From contig SFRL01000078.1 of the NCBI GenBank assembly GCA_004562765.1, positions 1-9,264 on the forward strand: DNA of 9,264 nt, written 5' to 3'. The position numbers were made by a program, and so were the translations under genes. Origin of the DNA: a bacterium (GTDB taxonomy: Bacteria; Bacillota; Clostridia; Lachnospirales; Lachnospiraceae). Of this stretch, positions 1 through 6,717 are shown piece by piece (the stretch's first letter is position 1; the number at the start of each line of letters is the position of its first letter). The notes beneath the pieces are model-generated. The model worked only from the letters and a program-made list of their open reading frames with translations. It was not told where the DNA came from and did no database searches.

Positions 1-177
1 ATCCTCCATGATTGTAGTGAAATAGTCTAAATATCTTTCATCTACAATTATAGAGGAATCCAGGAGATTAGAAAATCCGCAGGAAAATTTGGCGCTTACT
101 TTGCACAAATACTTAAAAATCAGCACAATACCTGCTACAGCCAGTACCAACAGAATAACAGCAGTTCCCAGCGTCAT
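1..177 (-). CDS. Small membrane protein, 3' end outside the window (partial)
   Basis: The 59 codons present are open to the window edge, so the gene is truncated by the window and not shown to be broken. It begins MTLGTAVILL and has a strongly hydrophobic segment at about residues 5-22, a single predicted membrane anchor or uncleaved signal, followed by a more polar part. Its ATG overlaps the TGA of the upstream DUF3137 gene in an ATGA (174-177), which suggests translational coupling. A ribosome binding site (AAGGAAAG) lies about 6-9 bases before the ATG, inside the upstream gene. I do not recognise the family. Context makes it a further member of the LemA/DUF3137 operon, probably acting at the cytoplasmic membrane. 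Confidence 0.65.
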   Translation of the reverse strand, partial: MTLGTAVILLVLAVAGIVLIFKYLCKVSAKFSCGFSNLLDSSIIVDERYLDYFTTIMED

Positions 178-1055
178 ACGTTTCTTTCCTTCACGTTCAG
201 CGTGTCGATGATATCGATAAGCCAGAGCAGCTCTTTCGAAAATTTCTGACGCAGCACTTCCACATCATCATAGCTTTTCCCAATGTCAAAGATGTCGTGC
301 CCGGTATGTATCGCAATGTGCATTTTTCCGTCCTTAAGGAAAGACATATAGACCAGGCAGCCGCTCTTATCCGCCGCGGCAGAAATAGAATTCATCATCT
401 GCGGTGTTAGGATTTTGTATGCCTCCTGCGGATCATTCGCTCTTACACAGAAGCGCTCTCTGAACTGCTCGTTATCTATGTTAACATTACTCTTCATAAT
501 ACTGCGGTGTATTTCTGTACATTCGGATATATATACATTGCAGGCAGGCTTCTTGCCGAAATCGCAGATAATCCATGGTCCCCTAAAGCGCGTAGAAGTT
601 TCGTGCCGGGTGATACCTTCTTCATCGGTGCGTTCTTCTTCATCAATAAGATTAATGTTGCCCAGTTCGATATTCACCCCATTGTAGACTGCCTTGATAT
701 GATGGCTGCCTGATGATCTGCAATAGCTGAACGGAACCACTATACCGCCAGGGTTTAATGCGCCCGACGGGTTGTATTCCACAGTGTCGCCCAGCAGCTT
801 CTTGACCACATCGTTGATGACATTCTCGCTAAGGAGCTTTTTGATTTTACCGTTGCTCCTGCTTGCCAGCTTCCTGAACACAAATACCATCACAATGCTG
901 ACCACGACAGCCAGGATGTTTCGCCAAAAGAATAACGCTAGAACAAACACCGCTAGTGCAATATAGGTCAGGATTCGGTTGAACGTTGCCTTAACGCGCA
1001 GGGATTTGAGTTTGACCTCCAGCTGTTCGTTCGTTATCGTCTGCTTTTCTCTCAT
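174..1055 (-). CDS. DUF3137-family membrane protein (intact copy)
   Basis: A 293-residue protein beginning MREKQTITNE. I chose this start because AGGAG lies 8 bases before it; the longer in-frame ATG at 1082 would place that site inside the gene. Two adjacent hydrophobic segments (about residues 27-44 and 46-60) form a membrane hairpin. A soluble domain follows with the DUF3137 pattern as I know it: a YNGVNIELG strand, FRGPWIICDF, then FRERFCVRANDPQEAYKILTP and a closing MSFLKDGKMHIAIHTG strand. The biochemical function of DUF3137 is unknown. It lies 29 bases downstream of LemA, and this pairing is common in other bacteria, so a shared membrane role is likely (inference). The C-terminus ends in a TGA that overlaps the next gene. 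It appears to be the only undamaged one of three DUF3137 copies in this operon. Confidence 0.85.
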   Translation of the reverse strand: MREKQTITNEQLEVKLKSLRVKATFNRILTYIALAVFVLALFFWRNILAVVVSIVMVFVFRKLASRSNGKIKKLLSENVINDVVKKLLGDTVEYNPSGALNPGGIVVPFSYCRSSGSHHIKAVYNGVNIELGNINLIDEEERTDEEGITRHETSTRFRGPWIICDFGKKPACNVYISECTEIHRSIMKSNVNIDNEQFRERFCVRANDPQEAYKILTPQMMNSISAAADKSGCLVYMSFLKDGKMHIAIHTGHDIFDIGKSYDDVEVLRQKFSKELLWLIDIIDTLNVKERNV

Positions 1056-1084
1056 AATCATCTCTCCTTTTAAGAACGTCATTT

Positions 1085-1603
1085 TTAAATCTTCGCGCTT
1101 GCTTGCGTCTGTGGTGAAGATTCCACAGGCTCGCGCCAGCCTGCCAGCAGCTTGGCCGGGAACATGGAAAGCGCCGTGTTGTAGGCGGTGACGCTGTTGT
1201 TATACAACCGTCGCATCGCCTGTAAATGCTCTTCCGCGTTGCAGATTCCCCGCTGAAGTTCTACGAAAACACTGCTGGAGCGCAGCTTCGGATCGTTCTC
1301 TGCCACGGCAAAAAATTTTCCGCTCAGAGTGTCCATCTGTTGCTGGGCATCGTTCATCTCCGCAGTGCTCATGCCATGACGCAGCTCGATGACTCTTGTG
1401 AACAGCTCGCTTTCATGCGCCATATAGCCCTTGGCGGTGTCCAGCATTTTGGTAAGCATATCGCAGCGCTTGGTCAGCGCTACCTCTATGCCGGGGAGTC
1501 CCTCCTGCACACGGATTTCTTTTTTCTTGAAGCCATTGACCGTTTTGATGCACCAATAAACGATGGCCAGAACTACAACCAGAATAACAATTATCGGGAC
1601 CAT
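1085..1603 (-). CDS. lemA: LemA family protein
   Basis: A 172-residue protein with one N-terminal membrane segment (about residues 2-19) and a long helical remainder, close to the usual LemA length of about 185. Family hallmarks are visible: a helix with EIRVQEGLPGIEVALTKRCD, the KGYMAHESEL motif, AVAENDPKLRSSSVFVELQ, and the C-terminal RRLYNNSVTAYNTALSMFP signature. I chose the ATG at 1603 because GGAAG lies 8 bases upstream. The longer in-frame start would be a TTG inside an A-rich stretch. LemA proteins are membrane-anchored helical bundles of unsettled function, often encoded beside DUF3137 or membrane proteases. Here LemA sits between two DUF3137 genes, the upstream one frameshifted and the downstream one intact. 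Confidence 0.9.
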   Translation of the reverse strand: MVPIIVILVVVLAIVYWCIKTVNGFKKKEIRVQEGLPGIEVALTKRCDMLTKMLDTAKGYMAHESELFTRVIELRHGMSTAEMNDAQQQMDTLSGKFFAVAENDPKLRSSSVFVELQRGICNAEEHLQAMRRLYNNSVTAYNTALSMFPAKLLAGWREPVESSPQTQASAKI

Positions 1604-1652
1604 AACAAATTCTTCCTTTCTCTTTTTTTTCAATCCCGCCCCGCGAGAAGGG

Positions 1653-2117
1653 TTATAATTTCCCCCCGTAATCCCACAGGATGTCGATTACATTACCTAT
1701 GGGAGTCAGCAAGTCCTTGAAACGGCTGCGGATCTCGTCGAGGTTCCGCAGGCTCCTATTTTCCGGCAAGCCTACCGCAAAGGTATACCCGCTAATTACC
1801 AGTATCGCCTCACCATCACGGAAGAGCAGCCGGATCACCTTGTATTCGTTGACGAGGGACTCCAGCTTCTGGATCAGCTCACGCAGCTGCGGGGTCATCA
1901 GATCGTCCGCCGGCTGATCGTCCGCGGTGCGGGCAGAAAAATACTGACGGAAGACGGCGGGTTCCATGAGGTCACACTGGTGGTGGTCCAGCTTAGACCC
2001 ACGCAGGAAAATATCAAGAGCGGGAGCGCAGATATCCTTACAGCGCAGTACAACGCCTTCGAACTTCTTTTTTCTCGTGTCTCCGTCCTGATCCCTTATC
2101 ACTACATACAATCTCAC
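1653..2117 (-). pseudogene. DUF3137 protein, C-terminal part of a frameshifted gene
   Basis: The 154 codons can only start at a GTG that overlaps the TGA of the upstream frame (GTGA, 2114-2117). The protein has no membrane segment. Its C-terminal half (LMTPQLRELIQKLES, then LLFRDGEAILVISGYTF) aligns by eye with the end of the intact DUF3137 protein (ILTPQMMNSI, then SFLKDGKMHIAIHTG). Its N-terminal part (VRLYVVIRDQDG, then KKFEGVVLRCKD) matches the VNIELG and FRGPWIICDF strands of that copy. Reading this frame a little upstream gives HFSTANVRLYVV, which continues the DUF3137 fold begun in 2557-2114. The two frames are therefore halves of one gene separated by a one-base shift near 2125-2135. 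Coupled translation of two separate chains is possible but less likely. Confidence 0.75.
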
Positions 2118-2557
2118 ATTAGCGGTAGAGAAGTGGTCCCGTGATAATTACCCTCATAAAAACGCCACACATCACACTCATTCCAGTTCTCGTCTATCGG
2201 ACGGAGCTTTTTGGTAAGCTGACTGTTGATGCTCATCTCCGAGGTTCTCAAGCGGGGACCGAAGGCCTTTTTCAGTTCCGCCTCATAGAAGTTGCCCATC
2301 TGCTCATTCACCAGTGATCTCGTTTTATCCGCCTGAACTACACCCAGAAATACGGCGACAAGTCCTGAACAGCATAAGAGGAGAAAAAGCGTCATAAGCA
2401 CTTCTATGCCCACGAGTTTGAAGATTATGGCGCCAACCAGCCCAATTATTAGAGCGGCACCGCCGAGGACCTTCAAGTAGCATTCAATTTTCTCGCGTTT
2501 TGCGATCTTTTTGATCAGTTCCGCTTCGCTTAGCTTTATAAAACCTTCTTTACTCAT
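2114..2557 (-). pseudogene. DUF3137 protein, N-terminal membrane part of a frameshifted gene
   Basis: The 147 codons begin MSKEGFIKLSEAEL, with AAGGA 5 bases before the ATG. Two hydrophobic segments (about residues 27-46 and 51-72) form the same membrane hairpin as the intact DUF3137 protein at 174-1055. The soluble part that follows (FYEAELKKAFG, then VWRFYEGNYHG) corresponds to the start of the DUF3137 domain. The frame then closes prematurely after TTSLPLM, and the domain continues in the other frame (1653-2117). A one-base loss in the T-containing stretch ACTTCTCT near 2130 explains the break: restoring one T gives a continuous TTFSTANVRL. No classic slippery heptamer is present. The start ATG overlaps the TGA of the preceding DUF3137 remnant (ATGA, 2554-2557), so the two copies were once coupled in tandem. 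Confidence 0.75.
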
Positions 2558-2668
2558 TGCAATCCTTCTTGATACAGGCTCGCGAAGATGGCTGTATTTT
2601 CCCGCAGGCAGTCGATCAGATTGCCATGGGGTCAGCGAGGCCGTGAAGATCCTGCGGACCCTATCGCT
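2554..2668 (-). pseudogene. Tail remnant of another DUF3137 gene
   Basis: Translating the minus strand in two frames gives SDRVRRIFTASLTP followed, after a shift near 2627, by HGNLIDCLRENTAIF and a TGA at 2554-2556. This matches the end of the neighbouring copy (LDEIRSRFKDLLTP, then IGNVIDILWDY) at both protein and DNA level; for example CTGACTCCCATAGG there corresponds to CTGACCCCATGG here. The remnant is therefore the last 35 or so codons of a tandem DUF3137 duplicate whose front was lost. It is frameshifted and has no start, so it is not expected to be functional. Its stop still overlaps the ATG of the next copy. Confidence 0.7.
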
Positions 2669-2669
2669 G

Positions 2670-3017
2670 CATTATGCGCCAGTGTCAGTGCACGATCGTA
2701 GTCCAGGCGAAGACCATGCTTATACTCAGAAGCGATATATACCTATGGCCGTTGAGAAGGGTAACGGTCACATCGCTCTCTCCATCGCCGTTTATGTCGT
2801 CAAAGGAGATCCCGTCAAAATACTCCTGCGCGTCGGAAATCGTCATGGGGAAAGACACGCTGTCAAACAGGATCTGCTCCGGTTCGTCCCGGTAAAAGGC
2901 TGCCCAGTTCTCGCCCACAGTTTCATCAACTGTGTCATCCGAACCGCTGCAGGCTGTCAGGCTCAGGCAGAGAACCAATGCCAGCAGAATAGCAAGATTT
3001 TTTTAAAAAGCCATCAT
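2670..3017 (-). pseudogene. Lipoprotein gene, broken by a nonsense codon and a frameshift
   Basis: From an ATG at 3017 (AAGAGA upstream) the frame reads MMAF, then TAA (3003-3005), then KNLAILLALVLCLSLTAC. This is a typical lipoprotein signal with lipobox LTAC, nearly identical in its hydrophobic core to the intact lipoprotein at 3969-4907. The mature part includes DGISFDDINGDGESDVTVTL, a DxNxDGxSD segment resembling an EF-hand-like or FG-GAP-type calcium loop. The frame then breaks again at the TATATA stretch near 2735-2741; the better continuation is ASEYKHGLRLDYDRALTLAH in another frame. After that the gene runs into the DUF3137 remnant near 2668, so its 3' end was probably deleted. A TTG at 2978 could start translation in frame but would lose most of the signal peptide and lacks a good ribosome binding site. 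Confidence 0.7.
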
Positions 3018-3035
3018 TTTATCTCTTTTTTATTA

Positions 3036-3956
3036 TCACTCCAGTCGATAAAAAACGTTGTCGTTCCAGATGAGAATATCAATATCATACTCAACGACAC
3101 GGTAGGTGAGATTGTCATACAGGTAAGATTCCGCATAATAAGTGCTCATTTCATCTGTGGAGTAGGTGAATCTGCCGTAGTCCATTTCCGCACTCCTATC
3201 TCCGTCGCCTTCGCCGAGCCAATCAATGACGTCTTCATAGACGCGGTCAAAGTAGCCGTAGTCGTAGAACCAAAGCCGGCCATCCCTCTCCAGGCCGTCA
3301 ATACTTGTGCCCTTAACGTCGCTCTCCAGTTTGCTGTAACTCTAAATGATCGGCCTCATTTCCTCGTCATACAAAAGATAACCTTCGTCTATCGCATTGC
3401 CTTCGAGCCAGAACTGCCAGTTAACGTTCACGTTGAACTCGATGAACTCGTATGGATCGACAGTCGGGCAGTACCAGCGGCCTGCGAGCTCAACGAGCAC
3501 ATAGGCAATATCGTCATCATCGAGCATGTTGACCATATAGAACTAGGAGTCATCCGACTGATAAACATACCCCTTGTCTTTCTCCCATGCCTACACAATG
3601 TACGATTCGCTCATATCCGCATGGTAAAGCCTTACCCGCAGATCGCTGTTGCTGTCACCGGTAAAGTCACTGGTGTCAACCCAAATGATTTCCCAGTCCG
3701 TACCGTGAAGCTCCTGCGTCGGAAGCGCGGCTTTGTCAAGCAGATTGCACTCATCATCGTCGTAATAGGTAGATACCGATTCCTGGTCGTGGCCGATCAA
3801 TATATCGATCGGCTCACCGCAGCGCTCGATTGTGTCGCAAAACTCATAGATCAATTCGCTGTCAGCCCTGCCGCAGCCTGCCAGCAGGGCAAGGCAGAAC
3901 AGCGCCAGCGTCAGCCGACAGAAAAACCGTTTTCTGTTTTTCAGATCGTTCTCCAT
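3036..3956 (-). pseudogene. Lipoprotein gene with three in-frame TAG codons
   Basis: From the ATG at 3956 (AGGG 5 bases upstream) a single frame runs 306 codons to a TGA at 3036-3038, interrupted only by TAG at codons 122 (3591-3593), 138 (3543-3545) and 205 (3342-3344). The N-terminus MENDLKNRKRFFCRL, a hydrophobic core and lipobox LAGC mark a secreted lipoprotein. The first part ends with a DTSDFTGDSNSDLRVRL segment, paralogous to the DDINGDGESD segment of the next lipoprotein pseudogene. The second part holds a LAGRWYCP motif like the LEGFWYP and FGRWYL motifs of the intact upstream lipoprotein. The last part (SYSKLESDVKG to VFYRLE) has no recognised family. The TAG sites fit loss of a Gln or Trp codon. 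Expected outcome is a truncated, probably non-functional lipoprotein unless TAG is suppressed. The gene lies 12 bases after the preceding one. Confidence 0.75.
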
Positions 3957-3968
3957 CCAATCCCTGTA

Positions 3969-4907
3969 TTACCAGGGATTCTCTAAGGTTTCACCGGTGG
4001 AGCTCAGACAAAGCGTTTTCCCGCTTACCACTGCCTCATCCGTCTCACCATCATCCCAGGTGATTGTTACTGTATCACCGTACAGCTCCCACATACCGGT
4101 TCGTAGCTCGGTCGTGCCATCGTAGAAATCACATCTCAGGGTATCCCCCCGGTTGAATTGAAGCACATAGTCCTTGCCATAGAAACTTTCATCAGTCAGG
4201 GTATATTCCGCCAAAAGCTCAACATTTCCCAGAGCATCCTCATGAATGTAATAGTTGTCTCCATTTTCAGCGTCAGCCCAGTGTACCAGAACCTGCCCGT
4301 CTGAAACCAGATAGTAATTTTCCCCTATAAAACCACCGGACAACGAGATTTCCTGACGAAATACGGCTGTATCTGTATCCCCCACATACTCATCGAATTC
4401 TCTGTAGGTATAGGTTCCTTCCTCCATATCACCCCGGGTGTATGTTCCATCCTCATTCAAGGTCAGAACCGTAGCATACTCCGAGTCATGATCGCCTCTT
4501 AAGTACCAGCGGCCAAAGTAATCCGAAGAAAGTTCCGGTCTCTCCATAAAGTCAGGATAGCCCTTGATCCAGTAGATTTTCCCGGTATCCGTTAGCAGTG
4601 TATCTGCATCGCCAATCGGAATCTCCACGTCCCCGATCAATGGCACATCCGTCAGTGTAAGGACTGTTCCGTTGATATAAGCATATCCGGTATAACCTGT
4701 CGGATCACCAAATTGGTCATATTCCTCCCAGGTTTCGGCCGTCCCATCGACATAAATACTGATCAGTACCGACGTGGTTGAACCGATTCCCTCTACCGGA
4801 TACCAGAACCCCTCCAGATCCTCAATGCTGATTTTTCCGCAGGCCGTCAGGCTCAGGCACAGAACTAGTGCCAACAAAAGGCCCGCATACTTTTTCCATT
4901 TTTTCAT
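3969..4907 (-). CDS. Secreted lipoprotein with repeated G-x-W-Y beta-rich domains
   Basis: A 312-residue protein starting MKKWKKYAG, with a hydrophobic core and lipobox L-T-A-C (Cys23), predicted to be lipid-anchored on the outer face of the membrane. I prefer this ATG over the one at 4931 because it gives a standard-length signal peptide; neither has a strong ribosome binding site. The mature part is acidic and rich in Asp, Tyr, Thr and Gly. Similar units begin at LEGFWYP and YFGRWYLRG, each followed by short strands such as VLTLNEDGTYTRG. A last segment (VLQFNRGDTLRCDFYDG to VTITWDDGE) looks related. The pattern suggests small beta-barrel or lipocalin-like repeats, but I cannot name the family. 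It is the first gene of the minus-strand operon and the only intact one of three lipoprotein genes. The function is unknown. Confidence 0.85.
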   Translation of the reverse strand: MKKWKKYAGLLLALVLCLSLTACGKISIEDLEGFWYPVEGIGSTTSVLISIYVDGTAETWEEYDQFGDPTGYTGYAYINGTVLTLTDVPLIGDVEIPIGDADTLLTDTGKIYWIKGYPDFMERPELSSDYFGRWYLRGDHDSEYATVLTLNEDGTYTRGDMEEGTYTYREFDEYVGDTDTAVFRQEISLSGGFIGENYYLVSDGQVLVHWADAENGDNYYIHEDALGNVELLAEYTLTDESFYGKDYVLQFNRGDTLRCDFYDGTTELRTGMWELYGDTVTITWDDGETDEAVVSGKTLCLSSTGETLENPW

Positions 4908-4978
4908 GTTCGTTTTCTCTGCTCGTTTCATTCAGATATTCCGTACTTTCTTCATACATCATTCTGGATATAAAAAAA

Positions 4979-5003
4979 CCACTATATAAACATTGTACAG
5001 TGG
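4979..5003 (-). promoter_or_regulatory. Imperfect palindrome over a candidate -10 of the lipoprotein operon
   Basis: CCACT (4979-4983) and AGTGG (4999-5003) are perfect inverted arms; TA/TA and AA/TT pairs inside extend the symmetry with mismatches. On the minus strand the element contains TACAAT (4997-4992), a fair -10 hexamer, about 85 bases before the chosen start at 4907. I see no convincing -35 at 16-18 bases from it. The element could be a promoter with an overlapping operator or a leader hairpin. This is a weak call based on sequence symmetry and position only. Confidence 0.3.
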
Positions 5004-5128
5004 ATTTAAAGAAACAAACATTAACCAAAGGTTAGGTCTTAAGCCCGACAAGCTGTTTTCTCTTGGTCCGGCTTCAAGACCGCAGGACTCCGGGATGGCC
5101 GTCAGCGTGGACTATCTCCGGGACAACC

Positions 5129-5464
5129 TTGCGGACCGGGATTCGTGAAGCCGAGGCATCAGGTCTGACCTTGGATTGTGTGAAACTTTAATGTCGGGAG
5201 CAATGTGAGCCCACGGACGATCTATAACCACTATAAGAAGCTGGCAACGAGAATCGGAGCCCGGACAGCCGGGTGCATGACCTCCGCCACACCTTTGCCG
5301 TCCTATCTCTCTAGAATGGGGACGATGTGAAAACCGTGCAGGGGAATCTGGGTCATGCCATGGCAGCGTTCACCCTGGATGTCTATGGCCATGTCTCCGA
5401 CCGGATGAAGGAGGACAGCGCCAACCGGATGCAGCGCTACATGGAGAGTGTTTCCGGGCTGTAA
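5129..5464 (+). pseudogene. Tyrosine recombinase (integrase) catalytic-domain remnant
   Basis: Three pieces in two frames rebuild the C-terminal half of a phage/ICE-type tyrosine recombinase. LRTGIREAEASGLTLDCV carries the first catalytic Arg box. SPRTIYNHYKKLATRIGA is in another frame. RVHDLRHTFAVLSL, an in-frame TAG (5312-5314), then NGDDVKTVQGNLGH and FTLDVYGHVSDRM run to the TAA at 5462-5464. The HxxR (HDLR), LGH and Tyr-nucleophile (DVYGH) motifs are all recognisable. A one-base shift lies near 5258-5265, and a second frame change lies between about 5180 and 5200, where sequence has probably been lost. The N-terminal DNA-binding half is not recognisable upstream. The TAG replaces a position that is usually Gln in this family as I recall it. 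The recombinase should be inactive. It marks a former mobile-element end. Confidence 0.85.
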
Positions 5465-5469
5465 AGGGA

Positions 5470-5527
5470 AAACGCAAGGGAAAATAGCCGGAAAAAACAA
5501 ACAAAAAACCCTGGAACCATTGCGTTT
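5470..5527. repeat. 8-bp inverted repeat just after the integrase stop
   Basis: AAACGCAA (5470-5477) and TTGCGTTT (5520-5527) are perfect inverted arms 42 bases apart, with inner AGGG and CCCT also complementary. The repeat lies 5 bases after the recombinase stop and close to the change from GC-richer to AT-rich sequence. It could be recombinase arm-site DNA, the element terminus, or a weak terminator; there is no T-run after it. The role is inferred from position only. Confidence 0.35.
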
Positions 5528-5599
5528 CAGGCAGTTTCGTGGGCACGGTATATCATATGATGGGAAATAAGCGATACAAGTATAAGAATTGGAAACCTT

Positions 5600-6067
5600 T
5601 TGAAACAGGGGCTAACAACAGAAGAAATTGCAGAAATCTTGTACATGTCTGTCAAAAATGTGCAGGCATATATGCCATATGAGAGAGGGGTGTATGGGGG
5701 AGATGAATTATCGTCAGAAGCAATACGGGCAGATAAATATAGGAATAGGATGAAAAAAGCAGCTTCCATGCAAGTGATAAAAAAGACACAAGAGGATAAT
5801 ACATCAGAAAGGATAAAAGAAGTGGCAGATGACAGAATCATAAAAATAAGCCCCCACGATGATGACAGACCGGATGCACTGAAGTTACATTTGGAACTGA
5901 ACATGGAATATGTAGATGAAGAAGAGCTACAGACGCTTAGAAAATATGGGTCAATGAATGAAGCAATATTAAGAGATATTCTTGTTCCGGCAGATATTAC
6001 TTTACATGCATTGAATCATGCGATTCTAAGGATGTTTGGATGGCAGAACGGGCATTTGCAAATGTAA
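5600..6067 (+). pseudogene. pRiA4b ORF-3-like protein, N-terminal part (frame broken)
   Basis: The frame is open from 5561 (after a TGA at 5558-5560), with a possible TTG start at 5600; no good ATG or ribosome binding site precedes it, so the true start may be lost. It begins with a helix-turn-helix-like stretch (LTTEEIAEILYMSVKNVQAYM), followed by a charged linker. It then enters the pRiA4b ORF-3 domain: AILRDILVPADITLHALNHAILRMFGWQNGHL, whose LHALNHAI and GWQNGHLH-type motif is the family's hallmark. The frame closes two codons later at TAA, exactly where the domain should continue, and the rest is found in 6040-6717. Family members are linked to plasmids and insertion-sequence passengers (IS1096 TnpR-like), with no firm biochemical role. 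The front lies close to the element end at about 5464-5530. Confidence 0.7.
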
Positions 6068-6717
6068 CATGTCATGAATTAATTGAAAGAGTACCTCTTG
6101 CAGATATTCTTTATGAAAAGAATAAAAATACAGTGGATTTTACAAAAATAAGAACATATCTAGATTCAAAAATAGCATCGCTTGATGTGAATACTGTACT
6201 TGAGGAATTCGAAAATAAAAGATTTAAAAGTATGAAGGCGAAATGGGAATTTTTAGAGAAATATAATATTCCTGTATTGCCGATTACGGATCAGCTAATT
6301 TACAGTTATGATTATGGTGATGGATGGAAAGTACGAATTCATTGTGAGAATGCATATAAGCTGGATAAAACAGGTGCGTGGAAAGATATGCAGGGAGAAA
6401 CAGTGGATGCGACCGTAGATAATTTTAAAGAAGTTATGGAAAAGCATCGTCCTATATGTATTGCAAAGGATGGCATTGAACTTGTAGATGATGTTGGTGG
6501 TATAGGTGGTTTTTGCAGAATGTTACAAACCATATATGAATGCGATATAAATGACGAAGAAAGCCTGGAAGAAAGAGAAAATATGCTTGGCTGGGCGGAC
6601 ATGATGGGATGGACAGGAAGGAAGATTGTCCGAAACAGACACTATAGAAAATCAGATGAAGCGAAGAAAGATGAAAAGAACCTTTATATATATGCACTGC
6701 GAAAACATCTACTATGA
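6040..6717 (+). CDS. pRiA4b ORF-3-like protein, C-terminal part
   Basis: The 225 codons overlap the previous frame by 28 bases. The ATG at 6040 has AAGGA 7 bases upstream, so independent translation is possible. The family core is clear: IYSYDYGDGWKVRIHCE (the YxYDxGDxW strand) around residues 88-104, then RPICIAKDGIELVDDVGGIGGF, equivalent to the family's C-x(n)-PEDxGGxxGY segment, and an ENMLGW helix. The FGWQNGHLH half needed to complete the fold lies in the other frame. Relatives I recall carry more residues between these halves, so an internal deletion as well as a frame change is likely near 6045-6060. Codon and base use match the AT-rich neighbours. It is most likely the 3' part of a pseudogene, less likely a two-subunit arrangement. 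Confidence 0.7.
   Translation: MAERAFANVTCHELIERVPLADILYEKNKNTVDFTKIRTYLDSKIASLDVNTVLEEFENKRFKSMKAKWEFLEKYNIPVLPITDQLIYSYDYGDGWKVRIHCENAYKLDKTGAWKDMQGETVDATVDNFKEVMEKHRPICIAKDGIELVDDVGGIGGFCRMLQTIYECDINDEESLEERENMLGWADMMGWTGRKIVRNRHYRKSDEAKKDEKNLYIYALRKHLL

Noticed and set aside
1226..1720. A 164-codon plus-strand frame opposite LemA.
   Set aside because: It is antisense to a clear LemA protein with a supported start and family motifs; no start signal or domain is seen on the plus strand.
2511..3986. A 491-codon plus-strand open frame, the longest in the window.
   Set aside because: It lies antisense to the lipoprotein and DUF3137 genes, has no recognisable domain or ribosome binding site, and is Val/Ile/Ala-rich as expected from the complement of Asp/Tyr/Asn-rich coding. 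The minus strand holds signal peptides and paralogous motifs, so the plus frame is a shadow.
5022..5034. Small inverted repeat TAACC-AAA-GGTTA upstream of the lipoprotein operon.
   Set aside because: Five-base arms are common by chance, and nothing around it suggests a specific site.
5041..5148. A 35-codon plus-strand open stretch (KPDKLFSLGPASRPQDSG onward) before the integrase remnant.
   Set aside because: It has no start codon with a ribosome binding site and no recognised motif. It may be decayed element sequence but cannot be supported as a gene.
5303..5500. A 65-codon minus-strand frame.
   Set aside because: It is the complement of the tyrosine recombinase remnant, whose catalytic motifs read on the plus strand.
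5527..5904. A 125-codon minus-strand frame with hydrophobic segments.
   Set aside because: It is antisense to the pRiA4b-like N-terminal frame, which shows family motifs; the hydrophobic look comes from the complement of Glu/Lys/Asp-rich codons.
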